From Crotophaga sulcirostris (Eukaryota > Chordata > Aves > Cuculiformes > Crotophagidae): a stretch of 64,000 nt of DNA. The stretch spans positions 41,856 through 105,855 of the forward strand of contig VYZB01000193.1 of assembly GCA_013397455.1 (NCBI GenBank), in the 5' to 3' direction. This document shows, piece by piece, positions 39,217-53,100 of this stretch. The notes beneath the pieces are model-generated. The model worked only from the letters and a program-made list of their open reading frames with translations, was not told the DNA's origin and did no database searches. The translations under genes and the position numbers were made by a program. Position 1 is the first letter of the stretch. Each line of letters opens with the position of its first letter.

Positions 39217-39345
39217 CTCTTCTCTTCTCTTCTCTTCTCTTCTCTTCTCTTNCTTCTCTTCTCTTCTCTTCTCTTCTCTTCTCTTCTCTTCTCTTCTCTT
39301 CTCTTCTCTTCTCTTCTCTTCTCTTCTCTTCTCTTCTCTTCTCTT
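39217..39345. repeat. Pentanucleotide microsatellite (CTCTT)n
   Basis: Seven perfect CTCTT units (39217-39251) are followed by a single N and CTT (39252-39255, one base short of a unit), then eighteen perfect units (39256-39345). The N and the one-base phase slip at the same spot look like an unresolved consensus call, so the true copy number is uncertain. The pyrimidine strand is shown; the other strand is (AAGAG)n. Such pure homopurine tracts tend to be length-polymorphic. The open frames across it (Ser-Leu-Leu-Phe repeats and Arg-Glu-Glu-Lys repeats) are artefacts. Confidence 0.98.
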
Positions 39346-42300
39346 CTTTGTTGTGGTTGTACTTTTTAGCTGAAAATATAATGATACCATATTGGGTGTA
39401 AGAGGGCAACAGGGTTCCTCTGTATGAGAGAGAGTATTAAAATTCCTCCTTGTGTTAGGATGAAGGCTGAGTAAATGGATCATTTTTCTTAACAGAAGCA
39501 ATTATTTAAGTGTAAAGACTGTAAACTTTCACAAAAACCTAGAACCTTTCCCTCTTGCCTGTCAGTTTCCAGCTTCTGCCGCCCACAGAGCAGCTCTGTT
39601 TGTCTCACTTCTGTGAGACAAAGGGCAGAGGACCTGCCAGTGATGCCACTCTTTAGACGGGATATCAATAATCCTCAGGAAACCACTTTTCAACTACAGA
39701 GATATGGGGCATCCCTTCTGTATATTCCTTGTCTTACAGATGATTGTGAGTATAACTCTTACCTGACTGTGCCATTTGTGTTTCTCTCCTAACCAAATAA
39801 GAAGAGGGACTGTATCTAACCTTTCTTTCCACCATTATTAAAAAAAAAAAGAAAATTCAGCTGGTTACTAGCATGAAGTGATAGGAGGTGGTTTACCTGT
39901 AAAAACATGAAAAGTATTGAGACGGGAAGCTGCCCCTTCGATAGCACATAGGAAAAAAATAACAAAATCCTTCCATATAACCTGGTCCCATTTAAACTGT
40001 GAAGCAACAGATTCACCTACAATTTATTAAACCCACAGACACAATGCTCTCCCACACTGTCTCATTGATGTTCAAGGTGCTCGTGCTGATTAACAAAGCG
40101 TCAGTCAGGTGTTTTCCTGTGGCTGTGACATTTACACCCTGACGTACTTGTCCCATGTACGATTAGAGAAGGTTTATAATTTCACCAAAATTATATTTTC
40201 ATTCAGACTTCATTTTAATATAAACTTTGGAAACTATTACTTTTCAGCAAGTGGGCGTCAAGTACAAAAAGAAAGCGCATCCTCAGACCTAGGAAAAATT
40301 TTTGCCCTGCCAAATTTCAGCTATATTTAGATAAAAAGAATAGAGTGGCTGTAAGATTTATTTTATTTCTATATACTATGACAGATGTTTAAATTTGTGC
40401 TAGTTGTTTATGAGCACACTTGAAGCACGGACTTTGTTAGGATATGTGGACAACAAGTATAAAGTAGAGGTCATTCCTTTCCCTCCAGAGTTAGCAACCT
40501 GGAAGATGTAATGTGTATTAAATAGTATATGGGGAAGTGATGAGATACAAAGGAGCAGAGGGAACAGTATCAATGGATGCGATATCACCACTACCAAAAC
40601 TCATGATCTTAGCAGATGTCTTAGAACTTATGACTGCTGTGATTTATCCAAAGTTGGTGGAAAGAAATGGATGTCTGAAAATCTCAGCTTCCCATTTTTT
40701 ATTGGCAAGTTTCTAGACTTTATGATCATAAAGAAAGTTTGCAATGTAACTAGGAAATGAGAAATAAAACATCCACAACTCAGTGAACTAAAGTCTAATT
40801 TTTCTGAGTAGAATGTATTGCTGTGTTGAAATAGAATAAATAGGTAGAACTTTCTTTTTCTTACTACTTAGAAACTGTTTGCCTAATTTGGCCTGAAATT
40901 AAAACATAAAAAGATGACCATTATTTTGGTAGGTCTTAAGCCTGTATCTTAGCCCAAATTCAATAAAAATGAGCAACTGAAATATATATATTTTGAAAAC
41001 ATTCAATCAATTGCAAGTGTTTCTCATATCAACACAATGTTTTAAGAGACTTTATTATCAATGTTTATTCAGTGTAACTCAGCAAAGAGAGATATTTCTT
41101 CTGTTATAGCATCCCAGAAATTGAGAAATTGATTCATTTCCCTCCTATCTTATTCCTTCTAAGACAGAAACAGGAAGTAAGAGGTGGTTAGAGTCTGGGA
41201 AAGGAGTAATGAAGAACAAATATGTTAATAATGCTGAAATACTGGAAAATTCAAATATGAGTTGGAAGAAGGACATGAAAACCACAGATTTTCTTCAGGA
41301 AAGGGCCAAAGAAAAATAATTTAGACAGTTTGCTTAATAGAAAAGGGATTGTCTTTTGGTATACTTTTTTATAAAAATAATGTTTTTGTCTATTCTGCTC
41401 CTGAAGTTTTTGTGGCAGTTACCAAAATTCTTAGCAAATTCAGTACAAGTTGTATTCTTAATACAACAGCTCAACTGAGACAAAATTTCAATACCTTCAG
41501 TCTTCATTGCATCAGTATATGCAAAACACAACTGTCAGCTAGAAATTGATTCCCTGTGAAACCTTTGAGTGTGTGTGCCAAATTCTGGCTAATGGATTTT
41601 CGTTTTCCTGGGAGATTTGTCATGATTCATGCTTTCATACAGATGTACTTTTAATTCTAACTCCTCTCCCCAAGCTTTTTCACTGGTGCCCTCTTAAAGG
41701 GGAGAAAAGTAATGAAATAATGAAATAGTTTTTTCTTGGAATAATCAAGATGGCAACTTGTAATACACTTTTCTTTTGTTTGACCATCTTGTACAAAATA
41801 TCTGTGTTTTCACACTATTTCTTTCTTTTGCCTTGTTTATATTTTGTTTCACTCAGTTTCCATTCAATTCCACAAACATTTTTTTTTTTTTTGTGGTAAC
41901 TATACAGGAAATTCTCTGGAAAATGAAAATGACATACTGCCTCATATTGTAGTGACAGACATTACTTTGTATCTCTTCAAGAGACCTTTTTGAGATCACA
42001 GTGGTAGAAATTGATAACTTACAGATTTATAGATGTCTTAGTTCATTATTCCCTCAGGAATATTGAATAATCCCTTGATAGCATAGTTATAATAATGTGT
42101 ACCAGCTATACAGTGACACAAACCAAGTTTTCTGTCTATGCAAAGATATTTGATTTCCCTTACCTCCCATTTTAAGGTCTGATTTCAGTCAAGAGCTGGT
42201 TTTTTTGTCTGCTTGTTTTGTTTGTTTTGTTTTGTTTTGTTTTCCCCAGGAAAAAAAATGGGACTTATAAGACATTTCCTTCATTAAACTTGCTAGAGGT

Positions 42301-45300
42301 TACACGCCTGGACCAGAAAAATCAGGATCCATTTTTACAGTGACTTGACCCGTTGATAACAGTGTTGCTGAGACATAAGTAGTGTGGAACCACCCTGTCA
42401 CTTTTTGGCTCGGCAACTTTAGGATGGCAGATGATGCATGTTATTTTTGTGCTTTGTGTAAGGGTTGCACCGCCCACCCCAGTGTTTATTACACATATTA
42501 CCAGAGCAGAGGGTTTAATTTTAAGTCAGAACAAGAGGAAAAACTCATCTCAGGCATATTAAAAATAGGTTTGTATATTCTGAATGACATCAGCAAAATA
42601 TCTTTATCATGACGTAGAATTGTTGTTTAGAATAGTGTAAATTAATGAGGTTCATTATCAGAACAATGTTGGCTTGGTGTTATTTAGTTGGGTTACTTTT
42701 GTGATAGCAAAAGTTAATAAAAATATTATTAGTTTTCTAGATAGTCTGAGTCTTCCAATGCCTTCTCTGTTCTTTTGCAGACCTGCATTGCATAATGCTA
42801 TTGAATGATGATATTAAAATGTGAAGAAAGTTGCAAAAAATAAAACTATGTAGCTTTATAGTATTGTTTTTGCTTCATTAGGAAGAGCTTTTGTATGCTA
42901 AATCAGATGTTTGAAATGGAACAAGGGAAGTGGGCTGACTACACACAGTAAAAGAATATAAATTGTGATGAATTTCAAATAGAAATAAAAAAATAGATGA
43001 GAGAGAGAAAATATACTGTTCTTAATACATTTGTGTACAAGTCATCTTAAGCCATTGCTCTGTATGGTTTGCAGGGGTTATCAAAGCAAGCACACACAAA
43101 AAAAAAGTGAAGTAGCTGCCTCACCATGGTTTTCTGCAATGACATTTTGCAATGCTGCAAAATCAGGCAATGTCCTTTCTAGCATCATTATAAGAAGAGA
43201 AACAAAGATTCAGAATTCAAATGCCAAACATCCATTCTCCCAAAGTTTGAATTCTAAATTGATTATTTACGTAAGATATTCTTGTAGCATTCACCTTTCT
43301 AAGTAAACAGATTATCCCACATCTGCCTACTGCAGGGCTATAACACCTTTTTCTGCAGCATATGGTGTTGTGAGTTGCCATCATAGACAGGATACTGTGC
43401 CAGATGGACGAGTCTTGTACAAAATTGTAGTGCACAAACTTAAGAGGTGATTTTTGGCATCACAAGGATTATTGCAAATATTCCTCTGCACAATCTTTCT
43501 TTTATAAAGTGTAATAACTGTTTGCTCTTATGACTTTCAGTGCACACACATTTTCTTTACCCCACAATGACAAGCAACAATTTCCTTCTACCTTTTGTCT
43601 TGCTGCCAGTTTTCACTGTGCTGCTCATTCAGTAATGTTGAATGTCCAGACTATTGATTCTGTTGAATTTTATACACATTAAAAAAAAAAAAAATCTTCA
43701 GGTTTGTTTTCTCTTAAATTGGTAGAATTTTTTCTTGTTGTTGATGACTGCTGGTTCCTTAACGTGTCCTGATTTTCCAGAGAGACTTTCAGAACATTCT
43801 ATATCTCTGAAGAGTTGACCTCCCAGAGTAAGTTAAATTGGGTAACAAATCCATGTTTTAAACTTTGGAATTTTGGAAACACGGATTCAAAAAGTGATAT
43901 ATACACTAGTTTAGTTTAGTTTCTTTTACTGTATATACATAAAAGTAATCCATTTCTGCAGTTCTATTTTATTTTTCTTCAAGATCTCTCATCTAATTGA
44001 TACAATTTCAGGGATGCCAGTTCGAGGCAGTATCTGTATTGCGTTGCATCAGACCTTGCTTTCAAAAAATGGCTACCTACTGCAGCTTCTGAGTGAAAAA
44101 TAAAATGCCAGCATTGCATACAAGATACTCTTTGCTCAGAGCTGCAGACTTCCGTATGGTTTTTCTAGGAATTCAGCTCAACCAAGACCCCACAGAGTAG
44201 AAGTCCTCAGAGGTTGTACTATAAACCCAAGCTTAGCATGTGACTCTCCTTTTGCTCTGTTCCACAGTTATTTGAGTTGCAATTACTCTGATTCCAACTG
44301 TAGATCCCTCCTTTTTTAATAAGCTATGTTACCACAAGAAAAGTTGTCAGTCAGCAATAAGAGGGAAAGCAACAAGGGGAGAGCATGCTTTTAACTCTTC
44401 AGTATTTTTCTTTCTCTTTAAAACTGAGCAGTTGGATGTGTCAATACAACCTAGCTGAAATACTGCAAATAGTTCTTTTCTGTTTCTGCAGCAGTCAAAA
44501 CAATGTCAATGAAGAGGTGAACTGACATCAAAACATATTTGAAAGTCTCGTGAATACCAATCTTTTCAAAGGGGGGGGTCTCTTTAAAAAGCAGTTTTTA
44601 GCAAAGATTCAATTTGAACTCTTCCTTTTGCTCTCAATTATACAGACAACATCTTTGAAGAACATGACCTGTTTTATGTTATTCAAACACATAATTCAAG
44701 AGAAAATTTTTCTTGTCATCTGACCCTATGGGAGACGTTGTACATCCCGTTTATATACCCTGGTGCTGGTACAGCAGATGATACATAAATAGGGTTACAT
44801 CATTCATAACTTGTGATTAAACACTTCCTAGAGACTCAGAAAATTGTTCTGCAGAAAATAAAAATGGAAACTAATTTATAACTGGAGTTTTCAGGCACCC
44901 TTATTCTTATTCTTCTGATTTCACTTTTTTTCCTGAACATGTTATTCCTGCATCTTGCTTTTTTACAGTAGATTAAATATTTACTTATTGTTTATTGGTA
45001 CTTTGTGTGATTGAAATGATTGGTTTATTGCTAAACAAGTAAAATCTTTCCTAGACAAGTGAAACAGAAGAATATCTGTTACATCTTGATCTTTCATTGA
45101 CTTACATTCAAGGACACTCCATAATGATTCTTTGAATACATTAATCTAATCTACTCATATATGATATTTTTATGATAATTTCTCAGATTGATAAACTGGA
45201 CAGCAACAGGTATGGATATCAGGCTTCCTGAATCTCAAACACTATTTCTAGCCATGAAATTCAGCCATCTGTATGGTTTTCTATGGAGATCAAATGTCTT

Positions 45301-48300
45301 GTCACACCCATGACCTGAAAACAGCATCAGTGCTCCTGTGAGATTATGGTATAACTTCTAACCAATTAAACAATAGATATCCTAAGAAAAAGAAAACATT
45401 TACAGCATTTTTGGTGTGGATAACAATTCTGCATTTAGAACTCTACAAAAAGACTGGTGTTATTATTTTTTTTATTCTTAGCTGTATGTGGTTGTGATAT
45501 CCAGGTGGAAATATGCAGTAAAAAAAGAAAGAGGCAGATGACTATTTTACAATTAATAAAGATTTTTATATATGTAACGTTGCATATATATAATGTTATA
45601 TATTTGTTAATCCCTCCACCCTGACCTTTAGTGTACAAAACTTGTGTTTCCAGTAGAAAGTGCAGTAAATGCCAGATCCTTTGGGTACTTGCTGTTTGCA
45701 CTAGTGTTTTCTATGCTGGATCTTAAGTCATAGATTTTCTGTCAGCAGTTCTTTATACTTGTGGTTTGTAATAGATTGAGCAGTAGGTAGAACACAGTGC
45801 CTGGTGCTGCCTATGCTGACATACTGAATATTTTTAGACCACATATGTATGTAAAAATACACTTTTTTTCCCCTCCAATTACAGTTCAGTATTGAACCTT
45901 TGAAAGAATTACTCACTGCATTTCTTAGGGAGTCAGTCGCCATAACATCAAGAGAAAAATTAACATCTATCAATATGATTAGAGTGACTCCAGGAAGGAA
46001 AGGGTTGTGGATGAGATTTACTGACCTATTCACAATAAATAAATATGATAGCCTAAATTTTCTGTCACTTAGCTCACGTGTCAGATCTCCTTTTGGAGGA
46101 GGAGGGAGAGGCAGAGCATAAGGAAGCAAACCCTTTGTATTTCTGTGAAAATGAGGAATATCAGAGTAATTGTTTCCATGACTTATGTCTACCTCTCTAC
46201 GCTTATTCTACTAGAAGTCTTGTGTGAGAATAGTAAATTTGTTGGGATATACTAGGCTTCATTTTCTGCTTCTATGAAGGGTAATTGATTATGCTGTTTT
46301 CTTAACAGTTTCTGAATTTTTAGCTACTTTTGTGGCCATGTAACATTCCCTTTCTCATTTAGTCAATAGAAGACACAAGATGCCTTGTATCTTCATACCA
46401 CAGTTCTACCTTCATACACATCAATTACAGATCAAAGTATCTCTTCTAAGTAAATGTCTCTTTAAATATCCATGAAATAATAATAATAAAACCTCCCTTA
46501 ATCCCTAAACTCTTAAAGCTATTATAAATAATTATTAACTAGTTTTTAACGTATGTGCAAATTCCTGAGATTTGATCTCTGTAGCACTAACAATTTATTT
46601 TGTTTATATAGTTAATTTTAATTGATTTTATAATCTTTTATTTTACTTGCATATTTAAATTTTTTCAGTCAGAAAACAAAACTTTGCTTTTGTTGTAACA
46701 ATGAGACACTGACATTTGGGGAGTGTCTATGCAACAATCAAAAACTTTTCTGGGAATAATCATATTTTCCTTAGTAGAGTCAACAGAGACATCCAATCAA
46801 GCAAGCTTCTCAATTGCAGAATAGAAGCTTTATAATACCAAATTTGTCTCTCAGCATTTCTGTCCTACAGAGTGACTAACACAGAAGGACTTTAGGCTTC
46901 TACATACAAAATATTTAAGTATGTACATTTTTAATCAGAAATGGGTATATCATGTTTTTCGTTTCTTTCTATAGCTAGTAAAATGCTGATTAAATTCTTC
47001 TTTGAAAAACAGTAATTTCTTTTTTGAGGAAGTAACATTACAGAAACTCAAAACTCTGCTTGGGTCCCCTTATTTGCTTTGACTATGTGAGTGAAATGAG
47101 CTTTTCTGGTTCAACAGTTAAACATTTTTTTTTTTTACAATTAGCTCTTCTCCCTCCCTCCAGCTGGACTCCTTGCATTTCTGTGAGAGCATGGCTCTTT
47201 ATTTGATATCAGGCACCAGGTATTAAATTGAAAGCATTCTATGCTTCTGAGATAGAATGATTTTGATTAAGAAATCTTTCAAGAGCGATGCTGAAGCTGA
47301 CATTACCTTTCTGGCCAGCAGAATGCAAACAGGCTTCTCAGTGTCTTTTCCAAAATTATCCCTGTGCAATCTGTGCTGCTAAGTCAAAGTTCCCTGCTGG
47401 TCTTTACAAATTCAAATCTGGATCACTATAATGCATAGACAGCATTTACTCAAAATTAAATAATTCCTGAGATTATGAGAAATTTCTACAGAAGTTGTCA
47501 CGGCTATATATTATAATTTGCTAAATTGACAAGGAAGCAAGAGCTACAATGGTAAGAGGTGCAAAACACTTTAATACAGTGGAGTTGTTGGTTTTGGTGT
47601 TCTTTGTAGCCATTCACACTGTATGTGAAATATTTTGTTCCGTTTCGTTGTGTTTTTTTACAATTAAAGCATAATCAAACTTTTATTGAATCTTGCTAAC
47701 CAGGTACTTAAACATTTCTACATCTCTATTGCCTATCTATAAACTTTTGAAGATGCCTGGCTAAAAAGGAAAAGTTTCCCATATAAAGACCATTAATTTA
47801 CTTCTTTGAAGATCAGATTTTAAGTAGTTTGTGTTTACAGATAAAAAATTTTCTAGTTCTTTGAGCATACAATGTTTTTCTTAAGAAGATGGTAGGATGT
47901 TCTATGTTGCTGAAAGAGCCATAGCGGACACAAAAATTGAAGAATTATCTACAGAGAACTCTAATTTGCAATTGTTCTTCAGTTCTCTTTCCTGTGCTCA
48001 GAAATGATAGATACTTCTTCAGTGAGATTGCAAAGTTACCTTTCCAAAAACTCTTTCACAAGTGAATGTAAAATAAATGAAGTCAGAAGCATCTGTGCTG
48101 ATAGAACAAGATTCATAGTGTTAGGTATTTCTAGACTGACTGTGTTTAAAATGAACTAATCTGTCTCAGAGACTTGCTCCGAAGTTGTATGGATCATTCC
48201 CTCCATTTAGGGACTAGGCAAAAGACCAGAAACTGAACACAATGACCCTGTAGACTTAACATTATGACATTACTGACGCAAAATATGATGTTGTTGGCTA

Positions 48301-49992
48301 TGGTGGTATTGTAAAACATAAGCTGAAGAGAATTTAACATTTGAAATCTCAACTTAGGATCAGGGGTATCTGGCTACATGAATCTAATATTTGTATAGAT
48401 GGTGAATTATAGGACAAGATATAGGCTTAAAAAAAGGTGAATCATTGTTCCTTACAAAAAGATTGATTTTATAACATGAAGTAGGATGATTAATAGACCT
48501 GAGCTTATAATAGAGCAGGGTGGTCAAGTAAGCCCTTTCTAGACCATGTTTTACAATATGTCCAGCATACGTAATACATTGAGAGTTCATTCTGCTTTGC
48601 TAGGAACACACTAAAGAGTTTTAGTTATTGTGAGGCTACACTGGTTATTGGTCTTTGTGTGGAAGGGATCTGTAGTACTGTACATGGATTGAAACTGTGA
48701 AACAGGGACCTTTCTTGTCTGCTGAATAGGAAGAATGTATTTCAAAAAATATATGCCACGGTGTTCCTATAGTAGGAGTGACAGCAAAGATACAAGCTGA
48801 AAGTTATTTTTAAAAATGACAGTGTGAGTTAAATAGGATGGTGATTCAACACTTAATCATTTAGCGCAATTTTCCCACTTACTTTGCTAAGTACTTTATT
48901 TACTTTGAGCCAATTTAGCATTGCCAAAAAGTTGGATTTCTTAATTTGTCTCTCATTAGTTTTAAATCACTGTAAATTGAATTTATATTGTCTTTAAGCA
49001 GAACCAAATATATTTTAACATATACAGATGGAATTACTTACTGCGTTCTTTGTATACAAATTCAATGCAAATGAAAAGAGAATCAAATTGAACTAATTGA
49101 TTGTTTAAAGCTGGAAGTATATTATCTACGTTTTGGCTAGTAAATGGGGGGGGAGGATCAGTCAGTTTAACATTAATTTTTAGAGATTATGTATTTACAA
49201 ATGAAGTTATGTATTGACATAATGTAGATTCTGCCAGAGATTAAAGGAGAAAAAGTAGTCTTTTTTCTCATAGTACTTCTGCTTTCAAATGCTTGCCTCC
49301 CTTAGGAAATAGCTTGTGCGGTGTGCTATGGTGGCTAAGGCATGAAAGCAGTCAACAGAATAGACTCCTGCTATGGAGAGTTTTTAGATATGATCATCAC
49401 AATTATCTTCTTCTTAAACTGATAAAGAACATCCAATATGAAAACAAATAATAGAATTTGGTTTTGATGACTTTTACCTTGTTGCTATTGCTACTGTGGA
49501 TTAATCTTTTCCTGTCATTTGAAAACTGATTCAACAAGTTAGCACTGTGTGATTAGGGAAAAAGTAGCACATTAGCATAGGACAGAACAGATGATCAGAG
49601 AGTTATATGTTAAAGACATCAGTAAAATAATTTTAGAAAGTTTGGTTGTCACCCCAAATCTTTTGCTTGTAGGTTTCTTATTTCATACCTATTAACAAAG
49701 AAACCTTGAACAGAAAATTTTCTCACCTGATTTTTCTATTAAAAATGGTTTAAAAGCCTTTGTTTCCATTTCATATCAAAGCCTAAGCCAAAAGTGAGAT
49801 GAACTAACACTGTGCTAGTGTTTTTGATCAAATTTCTTTATTCATCATTCATTTTTAAATTATAAGAAATTACACCATTGATTCATATTTCTCTGAGAAA
49901 CTTCTGGCATAAAGCAGACTTTGCTGATACACAGACCTACTTATACAATAGGAATTGAGACCAATATCTTATTCTGTGTCCTTATTCTTAAT
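39346..49992. other. AT-rich intergenic or intronic DNA
   Basis: About 10.6 kb with no recognised gene or interspersed repeat. Short A- and T-tracts occur near 39841-39851, 41880-41892 and 43680-43694, and a TTTTG repeat lies at 42213-42243. The 133-codon minus-strand frame at 45728-46129 starts at TTG and shows no domain. Patches at 40020-40160, 42340-42620, 43040-43290 and 47270-47420 have the mixed, non-repetitive look of possible conserved regulatory DNA, but this cannot be shown from one sequence. Confidence 0.5.
42213..42243. repeat. (TTTTG)n short tandem repeat
   Basis: Five to six units of TTTTG or TTTG in a row, slightly imperfect at the left. Simple slippage-prone sequence. Confidence 0.85.
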
Positions 49993-50133
49993 TTAGAATC
50001 ATAGAATCATAGAATAGTGAGGGTCGAAAGCGACCCTAAACATCATCTAGTTCCAACCCCCCTGCTATGGGCAGGGACACCTCCCACCAGACCAGACTGC
50101 TCAAGGCCCCATCCAACACCTTGGACATATGGA
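49993..50133 (-). mobile_element. CR1 LINE 3' end fragment
   Basis: The + strand begins TAGAATCATAGAATCATAG, the complement of the ATTCTATG-type 8-bp repeats that end CR1 elements. It continues with TCATCTAGTTCCAACCCCCC, CTGCTATGGGCAGGGACACC, TCCCACCAGACCAGACTGCT and CAAGGCCCCATCCAACACCT, which match the CR1 3' UTR read on the minus strand. Only about 140 bases remain, a severe 5' truncation typical of CR1. The right end is approximate. Compared with the large copy at 32287 this is a different 3' UTR type, so probably a different CR1 subfamily. Confidence 0.92.
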
Positions 50134-53100
50134 CATATATATGTATGTTTTTATTTCCAACTGTAGAATTAGGCGCCTTAGTTATCCAATACAAGATAGG
50201 AATAATGAAATTTAAAAGGTCCTGAATGTGGTCTGTAACAGCTTTTCTTTCTGTAAAAAGGAGCAATTAAGGAGTATATCAGAATTTTCCAGGGTTAAAA
50301 GCTACTGGGTGGTTGCTATTAAAAAGCTGAAGATTTACGTCTTTTCCAGTGAAAAGAGGACATGGTTTTATCTCTGCAAATGAGATTTGACTGTAAAATA
50401 AGGACTTTTTTGTCACAGACACAGAATTTAACATCATCTTCAGTGAATCTTGGTTGATTTTTTTCAAATTTCTGGTTATAAGAAGTCAGAAGATTTTTTT
50501 ATTTTTTACTTTCCAGGAGATTTAAAATTAAGATGGCATATATATGAAGCTGTTCAGGGCTTTGGATGCTAAAGAGAGTCCCAGGAAATAGATTAATGGG
50601 CAGAGAGCAGGTAAGGTAGTCAAAGTTACATGATAAATCCGCTTATCATATGGCTTTGTAATTTATCACATGGGTCTCAGCCCTACAAAAGGGCTGTAAG
50701 TGTTTGTATGTATAATACAGTGGGAACAGTCTGTCTGCATAGGAGGAAATTCTTTATTGTGCATCTCCTCAGATGTTTTCTTCCATTTCTAGAAGATTTC
50801 ACTTCAATGTAGAGTTTTAATTATGGTGGCTGTAGCTGAATGTAAACTAAGTTAGTATTGAACCAGCAGATGGAAAAATCCTTATTGTTAAACAATGAAA
50901 CAAGTTGATTTTTTTCCTTGTGCCATCTGGTATCTATGCTCATATCTCAAAAATTAACCATTCACAGAATAGTTTTTTGACTGTTCCAATTGTTTAACTT
51001 TTTCTGAAGATCAATGCTTTATCTTTTTGAAGATAAAGCCATAAATTACAAAGGAAAACTTGAAACTCAAACTGACAGCTCCATAAATGCCGTAAGAAAA
51101 GAACAAACTAAAATGTTCTACACAGAAATGTACTTCACCATTTCTTCCATAATCTAATCATGCAAAGGATAATGAAAACTATGAGACGTTTCTTTGTAAG
51201 CAAATTCTCCGTTGTTCTCGTTGATGGAAACAGAAGAAACTCAGTTGTTACGTAACAAGAACAAACCAAGTATTGCCTGTGGATGAGTCTGTATATTATG
51301 GTTTCATCACCTATTTGTCTGGGATGAAGCAATCTTCGAAGTGGCAAAAGAGACTTAAGGGGCTAAAAACCTCTTCCAAAGGTATTTTGAATTAAATAGA
51401 AGTGGCTGAGAATGAATAATAAATGTAAAATTCTTGGAATGCAAATAGGGTAATAAGTTCATGTTCTAAACCAGTTAGGACTGTGTAGGAACCTGAGAAT
51501 TCTTAGCACGAGACAGACATATTATTCTGTGTCCTTTTGTATTTATATTGGTTATTTTTTCTAGATACTTGCAAAAATTCTAAAAGCTCTCCTAGTGCTT
51601 CTCATCAGTTGTGCAATAAAAAAATCTAAATTATCAGGCACTGAAATGTGTCATTTTTATAACCTTTGATAGATCCTATTTGAGGTTTTTCACTGCTAAT
51701 ACTAAACCATCTTATTTATAAAAATACTTAATGTCAATATTTCTTAAATGAAAACGGCTAAGCTATTGACCTCATTAAATCTGAAGATCCTATAGAGGTG
51801 CAACTATCATATTCATATGATGGCTACAGTGGTATGCTCATTATATTAATTCTCATGGGAATGTTGTATTTACTCTATATTTTTCTTGAAAATAAGCATT
51901 ATAATTATCCTAAAGCGTCCAAAGGGTGAGGGTGTGGAGATTTCATGAGTGCACGGTGGCGTTAAGTGTAGGAGTGAAAAGGGAATGGAGTTACTCATTC
52001 TAAGCTGACTTAGTATGCTGAATGAAGGCCCAGTTAACACACCTATACATTAAATGTGGTATTGTTAGCAAACAAAACCAACCGGTATTTGAAATATGCA
52101 GCACATACTTTTACTGTGTAGAAATCAAAATATTTAGAATAGGAATAAAGAAATATTTTTATAAGGGCCATGTAAGAGAACAGGGCAGTTGGAAATAGGA
52201 AATTTACGTAATAGTTCGTGTAATTGAAAATGCAATTATTCCGTTAGCCAGAATAGCTCCTGCTATTCTGCTCCTGCTCCTGCTCCTTCTCTCCTTCCTA
52301 AGAGAAATGACAACACTTCCATTTAACCAAACGGTAGCATTTTACCTGTATGTGTATCCCACCAAAAATTTTAAATTGTGTGCAATTAAAATTGAATGCT
52401 AGATACATCTTGGTCTTTCCTGAATGCATAGAGATGCAGAAAAAGTTTGGTTTGCCTAACTCTGGTATATCTAAAAATAAGAGCTACCAAAAAATTTAAA
52501 CTTTGAAAAGATCTGGTAATTAGATAAAAAATATAATTGTGTAATAAGCTTTTTATAGGTGATATCTATGTTGTTTTTCAAATAATATGACAAAAAAATG
52601 TCAAATCAGACACAGGTACACCAAATATCTAGATCAGGAATTAGTTCACGCTGAAAAAACTTTTACTAAACACTGCCAAGAACTCAGAAAATTAATGGAA
52701 GAGGTTAGCTAAGTGTTTTGAAATTACTGAAGAAAATGAATGTCTCACTTGAGTCTACAAAATTTAGCAAGTGTAATTTTTTAAAACATGAATGTTTTCT
52801 TTTTCTAGTTGTATATGTCTTAGAAAGGATGAGTCTGTAGCTCATTCATTGCTCCTGAGGTCTTGACAAGATTTCCTGTGTTTTGCAAAAGTATATTTTA
52901 GTCCCTGTACACCTTTTAGTCCTTGTTTAATCAGAAATAGCATCTCCTGCTATTGGCAGCCAGCTACAGAAGGTCCTTGCAACTAGAAGGTCCTTGGAAA
53001 GGTACCTGAGGTTTTGATAGATGTTGATAGAAGATGAGCTCCAAACTGACCCCTGAACGTAGGCCAGCTGCTAAGGCCAAGATTGTGGAACGGCTCTTCA

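Noticed and set aside
39027..39501. Open frames across the microsatellite on both strands
   Set aside because: They consist mainly of translated CTCTT repeats and pass through an N; not genes.
45728..46129. 133-codon open frame (-)
   Set aside because: It begins at TTG, not ATG, has no recognisable domain, and lies in ordinary AT-rich DNA.
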